Shown here piece by piece: positions 63,019 to 64,000 of a DNA stretch of 64,000 nt (positions are counted from its first letter, which is position 1; each line of letters opens with the position of its first letter). The position numbers were made by a program, and so were the translations under genes. Source of the DNA: Butyriboletus loyo (lineage: Eukaryota > Basidiomycota > Agaricomycetes > Boletales > Boletaceae); the NCBI GenBank assembly GCA_038093515.1, contig JBBPSI010000050.1, forward strand, positions 1 through 64,000, written 5' to 3'. Under the pieces are notes generated by a model, which did no database searches, was not told the origin of the DNA, and saw only the letters and a list, made by a program, of their open reading frames with translations.

Positions 63019-64000
63019 CATGGATCTCGTCATCACAACTCACGGTTCTATTAGGTGCAACAACCGACTCGACCCGCAGCCGGGAGCGTCCATGTAACGG
63101 TGGGCATTACTTTTCGTCTACCTACGTTGTTATACTCACAGTAGATCAGCATCACAAAGAAACTGGAAACTCTACCGTTGCCATCACACTTCCCACGTGG
63201 ATGTTGTGTTTTCGCCCTGGTGCACATGATGAGACACATTGATCCACGTCATTCATTGCGATACACGTACTGATGCTAGTCTGAATCATATCGATCGTGC
63301 AGTTCCTTGAGTTCGTGTCGCTTCGTAGCATTGGTATGAGTCCCGATAAGCCCGTCCATGCTCAACTTTGCTAGGATATTCAGTCAATGGTCATTGATCA
63401 AGTCTATACCTACCGAGGTCGGGGTTGGAGAATGTATAGTGTTTGACTGATCAGAGTCAACTAGGACGAGGAGGGTATATGTTAGACCGTCGCGTTCCTC
63501 CTGCGTCGATGCCGTTCAGCCGGCGCAGGTTTCGGGTTTCGGTTCTGGCCCGGCCCTGCCCTGGGCAAAGCCCAGCCCACCTATGGAAGGCCTGTCTCCA
63601 CAGAAACACTGTCTCGAAGGACTCTTGGATCATACTCTCTATTCATAGCATCTCTCTGTCTTCACAGCTCCATTCTTCATCACTCTCTCGCAGCCCGAAA
63701 GATCGATCGCACACGACATTTGGAAGAACAGCGAATTCAGACGGTCTGGCGCGTTCGATCGACTGCGCGGTCCCTCAAAATATTCGTCGCCGATCATCAT
63801 CTATTCGAGATGCGGATTGTTTCGCAGTTCGCATCCTGCGGGCCGTCAGGGCAACGCGGCGAGAATGGTATGTGGACATCGATCGTGCGGTTCTTTGAGT
63901 TCATGTCATCTTGAAGCATCTGTATGAGCTCTGATCAGTCGCTCCATGACCGAGCTTGCCAGGATATTCATTCAATCGTCATTGATAAGTTTGTACACAC
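63019..64000 (+). repeat. 3' flank of inverted WD40 unit W6, cut by the window end
   Basis: Reverse complement of the W3 3' flank, including the GC-rich segment (ggcccggccctgccctgggcaaagcccagcccacc near 63548) and the outer direct repeat, which is reached at the last bases (gatattcattcaatcgtcattgataagtttgtacacac). The duplication therefore continues beyond 64000. The 151-codon ORF at 63443-63898 is not conserved in frame and is not called a gene. Confidence 0.55.

Overview
This window is nuclear DNA of a filamentous fungus, almost certainly an agaricomycete basidiomycete. The evidence is very short introns (about 45-70 nt, GTRNGT donors, CTNAC-like branch sites, YAG acceptors), compact divergent promoters, and gene families typical of mushrooms (a C2-NACHT-WD40 NLR, F-box proteins of the ...GQNFVGNWR... 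type, serine/proline-tailed WD40 proteins). The tailed WD40 proteins recall Boletales, but that order-level guess rests on remembered family resemblance only. Gene models were spliced by hand. Frame closure was checked arithmetically for the NLR, the EI24-like gene, the MRL-domain gene, NDUFS2 and WD40 copy W6; other models are less exact.

Layout. 0-3 kb: a 5'-truncated translin/TRAX gene joined to the 3' end of WD40 gene W1. 3.1-3.6 kb: a chitin synthase C-terminal pseudogene. 3.7-9.8 kb: an EI24-domain membrane protein gene and, divergently, a complete C2-NACHT-WD40 NLR of about 1363 residues. 9.8-30.3 kb: an array of segmental duplications carrying four minus-strand WD40 genes (W2-W5), with duplicated flanking blocks, decayed ORFs, a RecQ-like helicase fragment, a perfect palindrome and a 7-bp VNTR. 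31-58.6 kb: a mostly single-copy core with SNF1/AMPK-alpha, a coiled-coil gene, a PUF RNA-binding gene, an F-box gene, an amidohydrolase pseudogene, an unresolved stretch, UTP14, an MRL-domain (Atg27-like) gene and NDUFS2 (complex I 49 kDa). 59.6-64 kb: a sixth WD40 unit (W6) in inverted orientation, most similar to the W3 unit, running off the right edge.

How it fits together. The core genes are unrelated housekeeping functions (energy sensing, ribosome biogenesis, mRNA control, respiration). The flanks are dynamic: one intact NLR next to a birth-and-death family of 7-bladed WD40 proteins in cassettes of about 4-6 kb. W2, W3 and W6 keep intact coding tails; W1, W4 and W5 have altered tails. 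The W3/W6 inverted repeats bracket the core region and could mediate its inversion. Most notable: the NLR/WD40-cassette neighbourhood, the TRAX-WD40 junction, 2-nt and 10-nt micro-exons in NDUFS2, and GC-AG splice donors that differ between WD40 paralogues.
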